64,000 nt of DNA from CAWJLE01 sp963843645 (lineage in GTDB: Bacteria > Chloroflexota > Anaerolineae > DAOTYC01). The stretch spans positions 496,001 to 560,000 of the forward strand of contig CAWJLE010000005.1 of the NCBI GenBank assembly GCA_963843645.1. Reading direction: 5' to 3'. Positions 9,776-19,016 of the stretch are shown piece by piece. The position numbers and the translations under genes were made by a program. The first letter of the stretch is position 1; every line of letters begins with the position of its first letter. A model generated the notes under the pieces. That model was not told the origin of the DNA. It ran no database searches and was given only the letters and a program-made list of their open reading frames with translations.

Positions 9776-10755
9776 CGGCCGGTGCCCTCGAGCGAACCGC
9801 CGGGCAGCACCTCGCGGCGGTACCAATCGACGAAGCGTGCCATGCCCTCTTCTATATTCACCTTGGGCTGGAAGCCCAACAGGCGCTGAGCGCGCGTGAT
9901 GTCCGCGCTGGTGAGGGGCACGTCGCCCGGCTGCGGTTCCTGGCGAACGATGCGCGCTTTTCGACCGACGCAGCGCTCGACGACGGCGATGAACTCGTGC
10001 AGAGCGACTGTGTGCGAGTTGCCCAGGTTGATGATCTCGAACGGCAGGTCGGCGTCCAGGGCGGCTATCACGCCGGCGACGATGTCGTCGACGTAGGTGT
10101 AGTCGCGGCGGGACGTGCCGTCGCCGAACATCCTCAGCTCGACGCCCTCGAATATCCAGCGAGTGAACAGGTAAGGCGCCATATCGGGCCGCCCGGCAGG
10201 GCCATAGACCGTGAAGAAACGGAGCGAGGTACAGGGCAGACCGTACAGGTGATGGTACGTGTACGTCAACAGCTCCGCCGCGCGCTTGGTCGCCGCGTAA
10301 GGCGAGATCGGCTGCGCCACGGGATCTTCCTCGCGAAAAGGCGCCTGTGAGCGCGCGCCGTATACTGACGACGACGAAGCGAACACGAAGTTGCGCACGT
10401 CGTGGCGTCGGGCCAGCTCCAAGAGGTTGATGGTCCCGGAGACGTTGACCGCAGCATACAGGTCGGGGTGCTGGATAGAGTAGCGAACGCCGGCCATGGC
10501 GGCGATGTGCAGGACCTTATCGAAGCGTTCCGTGGCGAAGAGGTCGGCCAGCCCTTCAGCGGGCGCGCGAATGTCGGATTCGACGCACCGGTATGCTGAG
10601 TGGTCGAGGAACGGCGCGACGTTGCGGTGCTTGCGGGCCGGATCGTAGTAATCGTTGAAATTGTCGACGCAGACGACCTGGTCGCCGCGTCCGAGCAGCA
10701 CTTCCGTGACGTGGCTGCCGATGAAGCCGGCGCCACCCGTGACGAGAACCTTCAT
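9772..10755 (-). CDS. NAD-dependent epimerase/dehydratase (UDP-glucuronate 4-epimerase/GalE-like)
   Basis: Extended SDR, 327 residues, full length. It begins MKVLVTGGAGFIGSHV (NAD-binding GxxGxxG), with SSSVYG and the YAATK catalytic pair. FNDYYDPARK near residue 35 is typical of UDP-glucuronate 4-epimerases (CapI/LspL type). A strong GGGGGAGG ribosome binding site precedes the ATG. The cytoplasmic enzyme would supply a nucleotide sugar for surface glycans. It is coupled to the downstream radical SAM gene. Confidence 0.88.
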   Translation of the reverse strand: MKVLVTGGAGFIGSHVTEVLLGRGDQVVCVDNFNDYYDPARKHRNVAPFLDHSAYRCVESDIRAPAEGLADLFATERFDKVLHIAAMAGVRYSIQHPDLYAAVNVSGTINLLELARRHDVRNFVFASSSSVYGARSQAPFREEDPVAQPISPYAATKRAAELLTYTYHHLYGLPCTSLRFFTVYGPAGRPDMAPYLFTRWIFEGVELRMFGDGTSRRDYTYVDDIVAGVIAALDADLPFEIINLGNSHTVALHEFIAVVERCVGRKARIVRQEPQPGDVPLTSADITRAQRLLGFQPKVNIEEGMARFVDWYRREVLPGGSLEGTGR

Positions 10756-10765
10756 GACCTCCCCC

Positions 10766-10857
10766 TAATGCGTTGGAACGTTGACACGTTAACGGGTTGC
10801 CATGTCGGCACGTGTTCAACGTGTCAACGTCCCAACGTGCAAACGCTCTAACGCATT
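10766..10857. repeat. Imperfect palindrome rich in AACGT words
   Basis: The 93-nt gap between the methyltransferase end and the epimerase start is almost all one imperfect inverted repeat: AATGCGTT, AACGTTGACACGTT on the left and complementary AACGTGTCAACGT, AACGCATT on the right. It could be a transcript-processing structure or a dispersed intergenic repeat. It is not a CRISPR array: there are no spacers of constant length. Confidence 0.6.
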
Positions 10858-11684
10858 CCCAGTACGAAGCGGTGGTGAGCCCATACGGCCTTAACGCGCC
10901 AGGGCAGTCGCAGGTGATCGAGCCAGGCGTAGCGCATCACCCGATCGCGCAGCTCCGGCGCGCGGCCCAGGTAATAGTCCATCGTGCTCCACTCCCAACC
11001 CTTGCCGGTAAAGCGAGATTCCAGGCGCTTCGAGCGAATGCCGACCTTCTTCAGGAAGTCGGCAGCCGGCATGACCGTGTCAGGCCAGGGCGGAACGTCG
11101 AGTACGCCCTCGGCGATGATCTGCACGCCTTCAGCGGCCAGAACCTGCTTGATGAGCCCCATCTTCGTCCATTTCTCATCGACCGTCTTGAAGAAATCGG
11201 GCTCCACCAGGCGCTTGCGAACGATGTAGCCGACCTGGACGGGGTTCGGCATGGCAACGAAGACCAGCCGGCGCGATACGCGCACCATCTCGCGCAGGAG
11301 CGTGGCGGCGTCGGACAGGTGCCACAAGGCCGCCCAGTTCCAGGCCAGGTCGAACTGGCGGTCCGCGAAGGGCAGCGTGCTCAAGGCCACGTGCGGCACG
11401 AAGGTCGCGGGAAGGCTCAACTCCTTCCAGATGCGCGCCACGCCCTCCAGTCGCTCGACGTGGTCGTCCACCAGCGTCACCCGGCAGCCGGCGTCGGCGA
11501 GCACCACGCTGTTGATGCCGGTCACGCCGGCCATGCCGTAGATGGGTGCTTCCAGCACATCCTGCAGTTCGTACTGCTCGTACAGCCCCATCAGGAAGTC
11601 GTTGAGCACGAACCTTTCGTATACCAGGCCCAGGCCTTCGTTGTAATCGGTCAGGTATCGCTGCCAGACCGGCTCTGCAGTCAT
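10848..11684 (-). CDS. Class I SAM-dependent methyltransferase
   Basis: 278 residues from the ATG at 11684, which overlaps the stop of the DUF2723 gene (ATGA). The Rossmann core has VLEAPIYGMAGVTGINS in place of the usual glycine-rich motif I, VTLVDDHVERLEGV (acidic residue binding SAM ribose) and FDLAWNWAALWHL (motif IV). The C-terminal half (DVPPWPDTVMPAADFLKK) does not match a family I can name. The substrate is unknown. Gene order suggests action on the same glycan or lipid as its neighbours. Confidence 0.8.
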   Translation of the reverse strand: MTAEPVWQRYLTDYNEGLGLVYERFVLNDFLMGLYEQYELQDVLEAPIYGMAGVTGINSVVLADAGCRVTLVDDHVERLEGVARIWKELSLPATFVPHVALSTLPFADRQFDLAWNWAALWHLSDAATLLREMVRVSRRLVFVAMPNPVQVGYIVRKRLVEPDFFKTVDEKWTKMGLIKQVLAAEGVQIIAEGVLDVPPWPDTVMPAADFLKKVGIRSKRLESRFTGKGWEWSTMDYYLGRAPELRDRVMRYAWLDHLRLPWRVKAVWAHHRFVLGMR

Positions 11685-13887
11685 TGACTCTCCTGTATCC
11701 CTGAAGCTCCAGAAGTCTCGGAAGTCTCGCGCACGTCGACCGACCCCACGATCACGCTGTCCGGCAAGGCGCCTGCCGAATGACCCACGGACAGTCGTTC
11801 GCCGGTGTCGGAATCGGCCAGCCCGATCTCCAGAGTGTACCGGCCCGATGGCGCGCCCGGGGGCAGGACCAACCAATGTTCGCCGAGCCAGACCTCGCCG
11901 GGTTGCCACTGGGAGGTAGGATAATAGATGCTGACGGGCGATTCGTCAACCTGGGCGTGGGTCAGACCGGATGGATCGATCAGATGCGCGAATAGCTTGT
12001 AGTTGCGCTTCATCGTCGCCAGCGTACGCATGTACAGGTCGAGCTTCACCGCCGCGCCCCTCCAGCGGTCCAGGGGCACAGGATTCGGGCTTAACCGGGC
12101 GCTTAGCAGCGAGACCTTGCCGCCGAACTCGCCCAGGCCCTCCGCATCGACCGGACCGTAGTACGGGATCGGCGTCACCTGCGTCCACTCGCTCGACTCG
12201 ACGGCGGTCACCGACGTCTCGACCGGGGCCAGCAGGTAGAGCGGGCGTTTGAGCGCGATGGCCTGGTCGATCATCTTCTTCCCGCTGCTGTAAGCGGGAT
12301 CGCCATGGATCACGATCAGGTCGGGACGCACGCCTTCGGCGTACTGGTAGTACCGGATCGGTGTCACCAGGTCCCAAGGGCCGATGAGCACGGCGCCCTG
12401 TTCCAGCGGCCGGTTGAGGACGTCTTTCGCGCGCAGGGCATCCACGTCGTGATGGCTCATGTCGACCACGGGGCCGTTGTGCATCCAGAGGGCCGCCGGC
12501 ACCATGAGCCATAGCGCCGCGTAGATCAGGTACGGGTCGACGAGAGGCTCCTTCGTTTCGCCGGCCCGGCGATTTTCGAGCAGTATCCAGATGCTATCGG
12601 CGGCCATCCCGAAGAAGCCTGCCAGAAAGATGTACGAGGGCATGAAGTAGTACCAGATCTGGCCGTGGCCCACGTATACCAGCGGCAAAGCCGACCAGAC
12701 TCAGGTAACCCAACACGAACAGCAGGCCGGTCCGCCAATCGCGACGCCACAGGACGATCGCGCCGAGCAGGCCCGAGCAGCAGCCCCAGCACGCTGTATT
12801 GCGTGATCAGTGTCTCGCCCCACAGAACGAGGCGCTCGCTGAGCTGCGACCACGAATCGAGGCCGACGTCGACGGCGTAGTCACTGCCGCTGACCAGGCT
12901 CACGAACCCGGCCCAGCCGCCGCGATAGTTGGCCGTGACCGTGCCCCGCAAGATCGCCTCCGGCATGCGATCCTTGTAGATCGCGGTCACCGCCGGATCG
13001 CTGGTCGACAGCAGCTGGCCGCCACGGATAGGAATGTAGGCGTAGAGTGCCAGCGGCAGGAGAAACATCACAATCGTTACAACAAGGGGCGCGACCCAGC
13101 CCCGAAACACTGATTGTTTCGTGCCTTGCGGGCGGTTTCGTGCTTTCTGTGGTCCAGATTCTGTGTCCTCCGCCGGGCCCAGTGGCTCGCCGGACTGGGT
13201 GCCTCCGTGGTGAAAGATCGTCGTTATCGGCGAACGACGGGGGGCGGTGAGGACCAGGACGATGTAGACGGCGAAAGCCGGGGCAAGCAACAACGCCATT
13301 CGATGGTGGGCGAGGCTAAGGCCATACATCAGAGCGAAGAGGCGGAGCTCAGGCCAGGCAACCTCGGAGCGCGGCAGGGTGCCCTGCCGGGTGGACCAGC
13401 GCAGCAGCAGCACTACATCGAGGGCGATGAAAGCCACGTTCAGTGTGTGGACCTCGGCGATCAGCGCCGCGGACCAAAAGCTCGCTGCGAAGGCGAAGGC
13501 GAGCGCCGCCGCCACGCCGAGCATGCGCCGTCCCGTCAGGCGCAGCACGAGCGCATAGACCGTGGCAACGGCAACCGCGGCCGCCACCGCCGACAGGAGG
13601 TTCATCCGATAGGCGACGGATCCGATCGGCAAGAGGGTGAAGGCTTTGCCTAATAACGTGTAGAGCGGGTAGCCGGTGGAGTGCGCGATGCCGAGAATCG
13701 GCGCGACGTACTGGTACTCCGCGCTGTTGCCGGCGACGACGCCGGGGGCGAGCGTCCGCACGTAGGCGGCGCCGCTGATCAGCGCCAGGCCGCCGGCCAC
13801 CAGGCTATCACGCCGGGTCCAGCCCGTGAGCGCCACGCGGGACTCCGGGATCCCCAGGACATCCGTAGGCTCTCCGGAAGGCATCAA
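11681..13887 (-). CDS. DUF2723 multi-pass membrane protein (protein O-mannosyltransferase-like), frameshifted
   Basis: One gene read in three frames. From 13887 the N-terminal half shows RTLAPGVVAGNSAEYQYV, GIAHSTGYPLYTLLGK and repeated hydrophobic helices, hallmarks of DUF2723 (TMEM260-like, GT-C fold candidates). Around 12780 reading moves to another frame (GLLGAIVLWRRDW, TGLLFVLGY) and near 12690 to a third (PLVYVGHGQIWYYFMPSYIFLAGFF), giving about 735 residues in all. The C-terminal part is soluble and may bind sugar or lipid. The family is thought to transfer sugars from polyprenyl carriers to proteins outside the membrane; this activity is predicted, not shown. Start and stop are coupled to arsA and the methyltransferase. 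Confidence 0.82.
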
Positions 13888-15075
13888 GTCCCCGAGCCGT
13901 TCTTGCGACCATCGGCGAAGACCAGGGTGAGAACGTCGTCCTGGTGCCTGGCCGTGACCACCTCGAGGCCGACCAGCGCGCGAGGCAGGATCAAGTTGCG
14001 TTTCTGGTTGCCGATGTGCACGACCAGTTCGTCTGCCGAGCGCGTCAGTCGAATCTGCTCTTTGGAGACGAACGGCAGCGGCAGGCGCATCTCGTAGGTT
14101 TCGCCTTCCTTCTTGATCTCCCGGGCGCGTCCCACGTAGTACACGTCGGAAGGATCGCGCTCGCCGTAGATCGCCTCCGCCATGCGGCGCAGCATGTCCG
14201 GCCCAACCACCTCCGAGTCGAACAAGGGTACGTTCAGGATCGGGATCGGCGAAAAGGCCTCTTGAACCATCTGGCCGTAGCGCGCCTGGCTGTCGCGCCA
14301 GGCCGAGAAGTAAGCGTCGGTGACTCCGCTCGGGATGATGCGATTGGAGATGATGAGATCGGTCGCGTAGCCGTAGAGGTTCAGGTAGGTGAACGTACGC
14401 TGCGCCTCGCGAATGACCATCTTTTCCGGGTTGAGCACGATGCGTATGGACGATTGCTTGGGCTCGGCCAGCAGCGTGTGCATGCGCTGGAGTTGCAGGA
14501 TCAATTCCTCGATGGATTCGAAGACCCGCTCGTCGGGCAGCGGCATATCCACCACCCGGCTCAGCAGCGGGCGCGCGATATTGATGGCCTTACGCTCCAG
14601 CGGCAGGATCTTCTCCAGGTACCAGCGGCCGACCTCCGGGAACGAGAGCAGCCGCAGGGTCTCGCCGGTCGGCGCCGCATCCACGACGATCACGTCGTTG
14701 TCGCCGTCATCGTACAGCTTCACGATCTGGAGCAGGCTGGCCAGCTCCTCCATGCCCGGGAAGACGCTGGTTTCTTCGGCCAGGATGTTGTCCATGCCAC
14801 GCCAGGCCAGGATGGCGGCCATGTAATCCTGTACGTTGCCCCAGTACTTCTCCATCTGGTACAGCACGTCGATTTCCTGGGCGCGCAGGTGGGGCGCGAC
14901 TTCGACCAGTTCGGGTCCCAGAGTTGTGTCCAGTGAGTCTGCCAGGCTGTGCGCCGCGTCGGTGCTCACTACCACCGTGCGGTAACCTAAGATCAGCGCA
15001 ACGGAGGGCGGTGGCGGCTGCAATGCTGGTCTTGCCCACCCCGCCCTTTCCGGTGAAAACCATTATTCGAGTCAT
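13884..15075 (-). CDS. arsA: ArsA/Get3-family ATPase with C-terminal ArsA_HSP20-type domain, one frameshift
   Basis: P-loop deviant Walker ATPase: MVFTGKGGVGKTSIAAA at the N-terminus (in one frame), then GYRTVVVSTDAAHSLADSL (switch I-like) and VDAAPTGETLRLLSFPE (switch II-like) in the next frame. The shift is near 15000-15012. About 395 residues in all, one ATPase domain, unlike the duplicated ArsA of arsenite pumps. The last 70 residues (LPFVSKEQIRLTRSADELVVHIGNQKRNLILP) resemble the small HSP20-like domain found at the end of many bacterial ArsA homologues. No arsB, arsR or arsC is nearby, so a role in membrane protein or lipid handling is more plausible than arsenite export. The start may also be the ATG at 15093. 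Confidence 0.85.
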
Positions 15076-15164
15076 ATTGCCGGTTTTAGTCAAACTCCCT
15101 TCAAGCGCAATGGTGCCGAGTCCCCATCGTCCGGCCTCGGCGTCGAGAGGCCTCAGGCACCCAT

Positions 15165-15170
15165 ATTATA
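15165..15170 (-). promoter_or_regulatory. Probable -10 box (TATAAT) for the arsA operon
   Basis: On the minus strand a perfect TATAAT, preceded by GTTCATGG, lies about 90 nt before the arsA start. The -35 region (TGTTAC at 17 bp) is weak. The five genes down to 8636 run in the same direction with coupled starts, so this is the likely operon promoter. Confidence 0.5.
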
Positions 15171-15235
15171 CCATGAACGGTCCGGACGTAACATCCGGAA
15201 TGGAGGCAGGGCGATTGCATTGAAATTGTGGCGCT

Positions 15236-15263
15236 CGTCCCGGCGATTGCAATCGCCGGGACG
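15236..15263. repeat. 28-bp perfect palindrome
   Basis: CGTCCCGGCGATTG is followed directly by its exact complement, with no loop. The word GCGATTGCA occurs again at 15211. It sits between the end of the Fe-S gene and the promoter of the next minus-strand operon. Either a terminator for the Fe-S gene's upstream neighbours or a protein-binding site is possible. Confidence 0.7.
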
Positions 15264-15301
15264 GGCTTCCCAAGATCTTCGGGAGTTGCGCCGAGGGATG
15301 C

Positions 15302-16416
15302 TTACAGCGCGTGATCCAGGAGGTCCCACAGGTCGTGCACGTCGACGAAGGTATTCACCTCGTTCGCGAGGCGGCCGGCGGCGCGCAATAGGGTCGGGCC
15401 ACACGTTGGGCAGACGGTGACGATGTTTTCAACGCCGACCTGCAGCGCATCCCGAATGCGATTCTTGCCGATCTCCAGGGACGTGGCCGGATCCACAGCG
15501 GTGAGACCCCCGCCGCCCCCACAGCAGGTGGAGAACGTGCCGGAATGTTCCATCTCGACAAGATCCACCCCAAGGGCGCGTAGAACGGCTCGCGGCTCTT
15601 CGGTAACGCCCATCATGCGGCCGAGGTGACATGGATCGTGATAGGTTGCCTTCATCGACATTGGGCGCAGCTTCAGGTCCGGCAGACGCTCGGCCAGGGC
15701 CACCAGCGCGTGCTTCACCGGCAGCCCGTACTCGTCGCGCAGGGTGATCGTGCACGTCGGGCAGAGCGACAGGATCTCCACACTCGAATTCACGCCTTGC
15801 GACCGAAGGTTTTGTACGTACTTGCCCTCGAAACCGCCTTCGCTGCGTTTCGAACTCCTCGGCGAAGCCGGTCGCGCGCACGACATAGCCGCAGCACACC
15901 TCATCCGTAATCATCGGATCGAATCCCGCGCGTTCGAGCACTCCTAAGATCTTGGCCGTCTCCGCGGGGCGCGCTTCGATACAGGCAGCCCAGGAAGAGA
16001 GGAATCGTGCGGCTCGCCTGGCGTTCCCGGCGCGGATTGGGGCCGGTGCGGGCGCTCGAATAAGGAGCCCGGTGTCCACGATCCGGCGGACGTGGTCCTC
16101 GTGCTGCTCGGCGGCGAAACCGGCGGCGACCGACACCGCGCGCAAGGCCTCGACCATGTCCAAATTGTTCAGAGCACAGCGGGCCTGGCAGTATCCGCAC
16201 AGCGCGCACTCGTTCAACATCTCGGCCAGCTCGGCAGAGGGCTGCAGGGTGCCTTCCAACAAACCACGCGCGACCAACATCTTGCCACGGCAGCTATACG
16301 TCTCGATACGCTTGACTCTGTAAACCGGGCATTCCTCACGACAAAAGCCACAGCGCGTTCGGTTGCAGGTGTAGACGTCGTCGGCGAGCTTCGTCCAAGC
16401 GACTCAGGTCAGCCAT
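15302..16416 (-). CDS. (Fe-S)-binding oxidoreductase subunit, GlcF/CCG-domain type, frameshifted
   Basis: Iron-sulfur electron-transfer partner of an FAD oxidase. From the ATG at 16416 it reads MADLSRLDEA, then after a shift near 16390 TCNRTRCGFCREECPVYR (first 4Fe-4S motif), then ECALCGYCQARC (second motif). After another shift near 15840 come LCPTCTITL, YHDPCHLGRMM and CCGGGGG (CCG domains). About 370 residues, close to glycolate oxidase GlcF. The upstream FAD frame runs in frame into MADLSRL, so the pair may be a natural fusion. A GAGG 10 nt before the ATG supports a separate start. Confidence 0.82.
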
Positions 16417-17965
16417 CGAACGCACGTCCTCGTTGCAGGCCGCAACGGGGGACGTTGTTACTGCAAACGCCGTGAACTTCCGCCGTCGGCGGTAGGGCCT
16501 GCCGGAATCCAGCGCGATCTCGAACTTCTTACCCGGATTGAAGATGTTGCCCGGATCGAAAATCTCTTTGATGCGGCGCATGTACTCGTAGCTCGGGCCA
16601 TGTTCGAATTCGCTGAAACCGCCCAGCCGGTCGCCGTCGCCAATGTAGGTACTCATCGTGCCTTCCAGATCGACGGCCATGCGGCTCATCTCCCTGACGA
16701 ATTCGTAGAATTCGGCCACGGACTCGTTGGTGGCGTCGTCCACGAACACGGCAAAACTGATGCTGGCGGTCGTCTTGTTCGGCGACTCGTTGTACACGGT
16801 CATGCCCAGCACGTCCTGATGCCAGCGCGCTGCGATTTCCAGGAAGCGATGATATCCTTCCTCAATGCGTCCGATCGGCAGGCCGATGTCCGCTGCGCCA
16901 AACTTCTTCTGGCGCTGGCTGTCCGGCCACTTCTGCTTGAACGGGATGAATTCGAGACGGTGCTTAGCTATCCCACCAGCCGTCGACGATCTCCTGCTCG
17001 CGAATTTCGTGACCCTCGAATTCGCCGGTGAGCACGCGGCGGGCCTTGCCCAGGCTGAAGTCCACGACGTCTGCGTCACCGGCGAAAGAGATAAACAACA
17101 CCGCTTCCGCCCATGCGGGGATCTCGGGCTCGCGATGATACGTCTCACGATACGAGTGGGTGTAGAAGTGGAGGCGCTGCCGGCAGTTCATGTGCGCGCT
17201 CTCTACGGCTACGCCGGACGCCAGCAATCGCTCCAGGGCGCGGACGCTGTCGCCCAGGCTCCTGAAAATGTAGCCGCGGACTTCGCGGTGAGCCGGGAGG
17301 GGCACGACGCGGAGCGTGGCCTCAGTGACCAGGCCCAGCGTCCCCTCCGAGCCAACCAGCAGATCGAGCAGCTTGTAGCCGGTGGAGGAGAATGAGGCTT
17401 TGCGCCGCCCGACGCGCATGGCCTGGCCCGTGCCGGTCACCAGCACGACGTTGGTCAGGCAATCCTGGATCTTGCCGTAACGCAGGCCGAACGTGGAATC
17501 GTTGTCGCAGCCAATGCACGCACCGATGGTGCAGGCGCGCTTGCTCTCAGGTTGGTGGGGCAGCCATAGGCCGTCGCGGGCGAGAATTTCGTTCAGAGTA
17601 TAAACCGTGATGCCCGTCTGCACAGTGACCGTCATGTTGGCGGCGTCGAGCTCGAGGACGCGATTCATGCCCTTGGTCTCGACCATGATGCCACCGCGCC
17701 AGGCCGCGACCCCGCCGCCCATCCCGGTGCCGCCGCCGAACGGCACCACCGGCAAGCCGTGGCGGGAAGCGATGGCGACGATCTTCTCGACCTCCGCCGT
17801 GTCGTGCGGGACGGTTACGACGTCGGGCAGGTCGGAGCTGGAGCGGTGGCGCGGACTCCAGTCGCGGCTGTAGGCCATGCGGTGCATTTCGGACCGCGTG
17901 GCGCGGTCGCCCAGGAGTGCCTGGAGCTCGACGAAAGCCGACTCAGTTTCCGCGGATTGGGCCAT
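16417..17965 (-). CDS. FAD-binding oxidase (GlcD/D-lactate dehydrogenase type), one frameshift
   Basis: Cytoplasmic flavoenzyme that oxidises a 2-hydroxy acid and passes electrons to the adjacent Fe-S protein. The PCMH-type FAD domain is clear: PDVVTVPHDTAEVEKIV, VVPFGGGTGMGGGV, ACTIGACIGCDNDSTFGLRYG and GSEGTLGLVTEATLRV. After EIVDGWWDS (near 16975) the family sequence continues in another frame with FIPFKQKWPD, then YIGDGDRLGGFSEFEHG and the terminal IFDPGNIFNPGKKFEI. About 510 residues. The 3' limit is uncertain: the second frame runs on into the Fe-S gene, while a TAA in a third frame at 16458-16460 could be the true stop if another indel exists. Substrate (glycolate, lactate or hydroxyglutarate) not determined. 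Confidence 0.85.
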
Positions 17966-17983
17966 GAGCTGCGTCCCTCCCGA

Positions 17984-18688
17984 TTATCGGTCCGCGTATA
18001 GAATGCGCTCGCAGGCGCTGCAGGGAACCAGTTCTTCGCCGTCAGCGATAGCCTGGATCTGGCGGGCAGAGACGGACACGCCGCACGCACCGCAAGAACC
18101 GGACGAGAGTCGGGCCACACTGCATCCTCCCTTTCGTCCGTACAAGTTGTCATAAACAGCGAGGTCCTTAGACGGAATGGCGTCTCTGAGGGCGGCTCGA
18201 TCAGCCGATTGCTTCGCAATGCCGGCCTTGAGCTGGTCTCGTTCGGTGATGAGGCTGGCCTGGCTGGTCTTCCAATCCGCGTCGACGTGCGCGAGGACCG
18301 CCCGAGATTCGGCGAGTAGCGCCTCGCCCTCCTCGACGGCTACCATGGAGTCGAGCTGGTCGTCCTCAATCTTGGCGCGGCGCGCCTTCAGGTTCTTGCT
18401 CTTTTCTTCCAGACTGCGCAATTCCTTCGGAATTGTGATGCGGCCGCTGTAGAGGCTCCGCTCGGTGTCCGCAATTTCGCCCTGGAGGTCCTGGTTCTCG
18501 AGCTCGAGGCGGTGCAGGCGCGTTTGTGCCTCCTTCAGTTGCTTCTCCGCCTTCTGGACGGCAGAGCGAGCCGCGCGCAATTCGTCTGTCTCCTTGAGAT
18601 GGGATTCGACCTCCTTAAGGCGGCGGCGTTTCTGTTCGACGTCAGTGTCGAGGACCTGCAGCTGGTAGAGTGCTCTGGCTCTTTTCAT
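17984..18688 (-). CDS. Coiled-coil protein with C4-type zinc ribbon (CT398/zf-RING_7 family)
   Basis: 234 residues. Residues 1-170 are long charged helices with heptad-like spacing (LKEVESHLKETDELRAARSA, LKAGIAKQSADRAALRDAI), a predicted antiparallel coiled coil. The C-terminus has CGACG and, about 22 residues on, CSACERILY, a C4 zinc ribbon. The family is widespread and often sits beside RNase H or Nif3 genes. It is proposed to bind nucleic acid or flagellar/transport partners, but its role is not settled. It lies 18 nt before the FAD oxidase start and is probably co-transcribed. Its leader holds an attenuator-like hairpin. Confidence 0.82.
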   Translation of the reverse strand: MKRARALYQLQVLDTDVEQKRRRLKEVESHLKETDELRAARSAVQKAEKQLKEAQTRLHRLELENQDLQGEIADTERSLYSGRITIPKELRSLEEKSKNLKARRAKIEDDQLDSMVAVEEGEALLAESRAVLAHVDADWKTSQASLITERDQLKAGIAKQSADRAALRDAIPSKDLAVYDNLYGRKGGCSVARLSSGSCGACGVSVSARQIQAIADGEELVPCSACERILYADR

Positions 18689-18712
18689 GCGGACTCCTCA
18701 CTTAACGCAAAA

Positions 18713-18749
18713 AGGCGAGCCAACGCCGCTCACGGCGTCAGGCTCGCCT
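18713..18749 (-). promoter_or_regulatory. Attenuator-like hairpin in leader of the zinc-ribbon gene
   Basis: Read on the minus strand, AGGCGAGCC and CGCCG pair with CGGCG and GGCTCGCCT around a small loop, followed at once by TTTTTGCG. This looks like an intrinsic terminator placed 25 nt before the start codon and upstream of the GAGGAG ribosome binding site. Transcription probably starts near the TATAAT at 18836-18831, giving an 80-nt leader before the hairpin. Confidence 0.55.
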
Positions 18750-18830
18750 CCGGATTGAGGCGGTCGGTAAACTGGCGCGAACCATCGAAAATTGCAGGCG
18801 CGAAGGCCATACCATCCCCCACTGAAGCGG

Positions 18831-18836
18831 ATTATA
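18831..18836 (-). promoter_or_regulatory. -10 box (TATAAT) for the zinc-ribbon gene
   Basis: Minus-strand TGGTATAATCC has a perfect -10 hexamer with an upstream TGG. No strong -35 is seen. Divergent from the fructokinase promoter. Confidence 0.45.
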
Positions 18837-18904
18837 CCACGCCGGTGATTAGACCGCGAAAAACGTGAAAACGATGGGGAGAAAACACTCCGGCGCTCAA
18901 GGCC

Positions 18905-18934
18905 TTGATCTAATTTGCCACAATGGATTAGAAT
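18905..18934 (+). promoter_or_regulatory. Promoter for fructokinase gene
   Basis: TTGATC and TAGAAT separated by 18 bp, about 85 nt before the start codon. Immediately downstream is ATCAGTCTAACC, which could bind a regulator. Confidence 0.45.
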
Positions 18935-19016
18935 CAGTCTAACCAATTGCGACATCATCATAACCGAACTGCGCCGGAGCAAGGATGCCCCGGGCAGGCA
19001 AAGAAAGGAAGCAGCC

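Noticed and set aside
10766..10857. Repeated AACGT words considered as a CRISPR array
   Set aside because: Units are short, irregular and arranged as one palindrome, with no constant-length spacers and no cas genes.
13884..15075. Arsenic resistance function for the ArsA-like ATPase
   Set aside because: Only one ATPase domain, no arsB/arsR/arsC nearby, and the operon is glycan- or lipid-related.
18700..18830. Leader of the zinc-ribbon gene considered as RNase P RNA, SRP RNA or tmRNA
   Set aside because: None of the conserved landmark sequences of these RNAs could be found on either strand.
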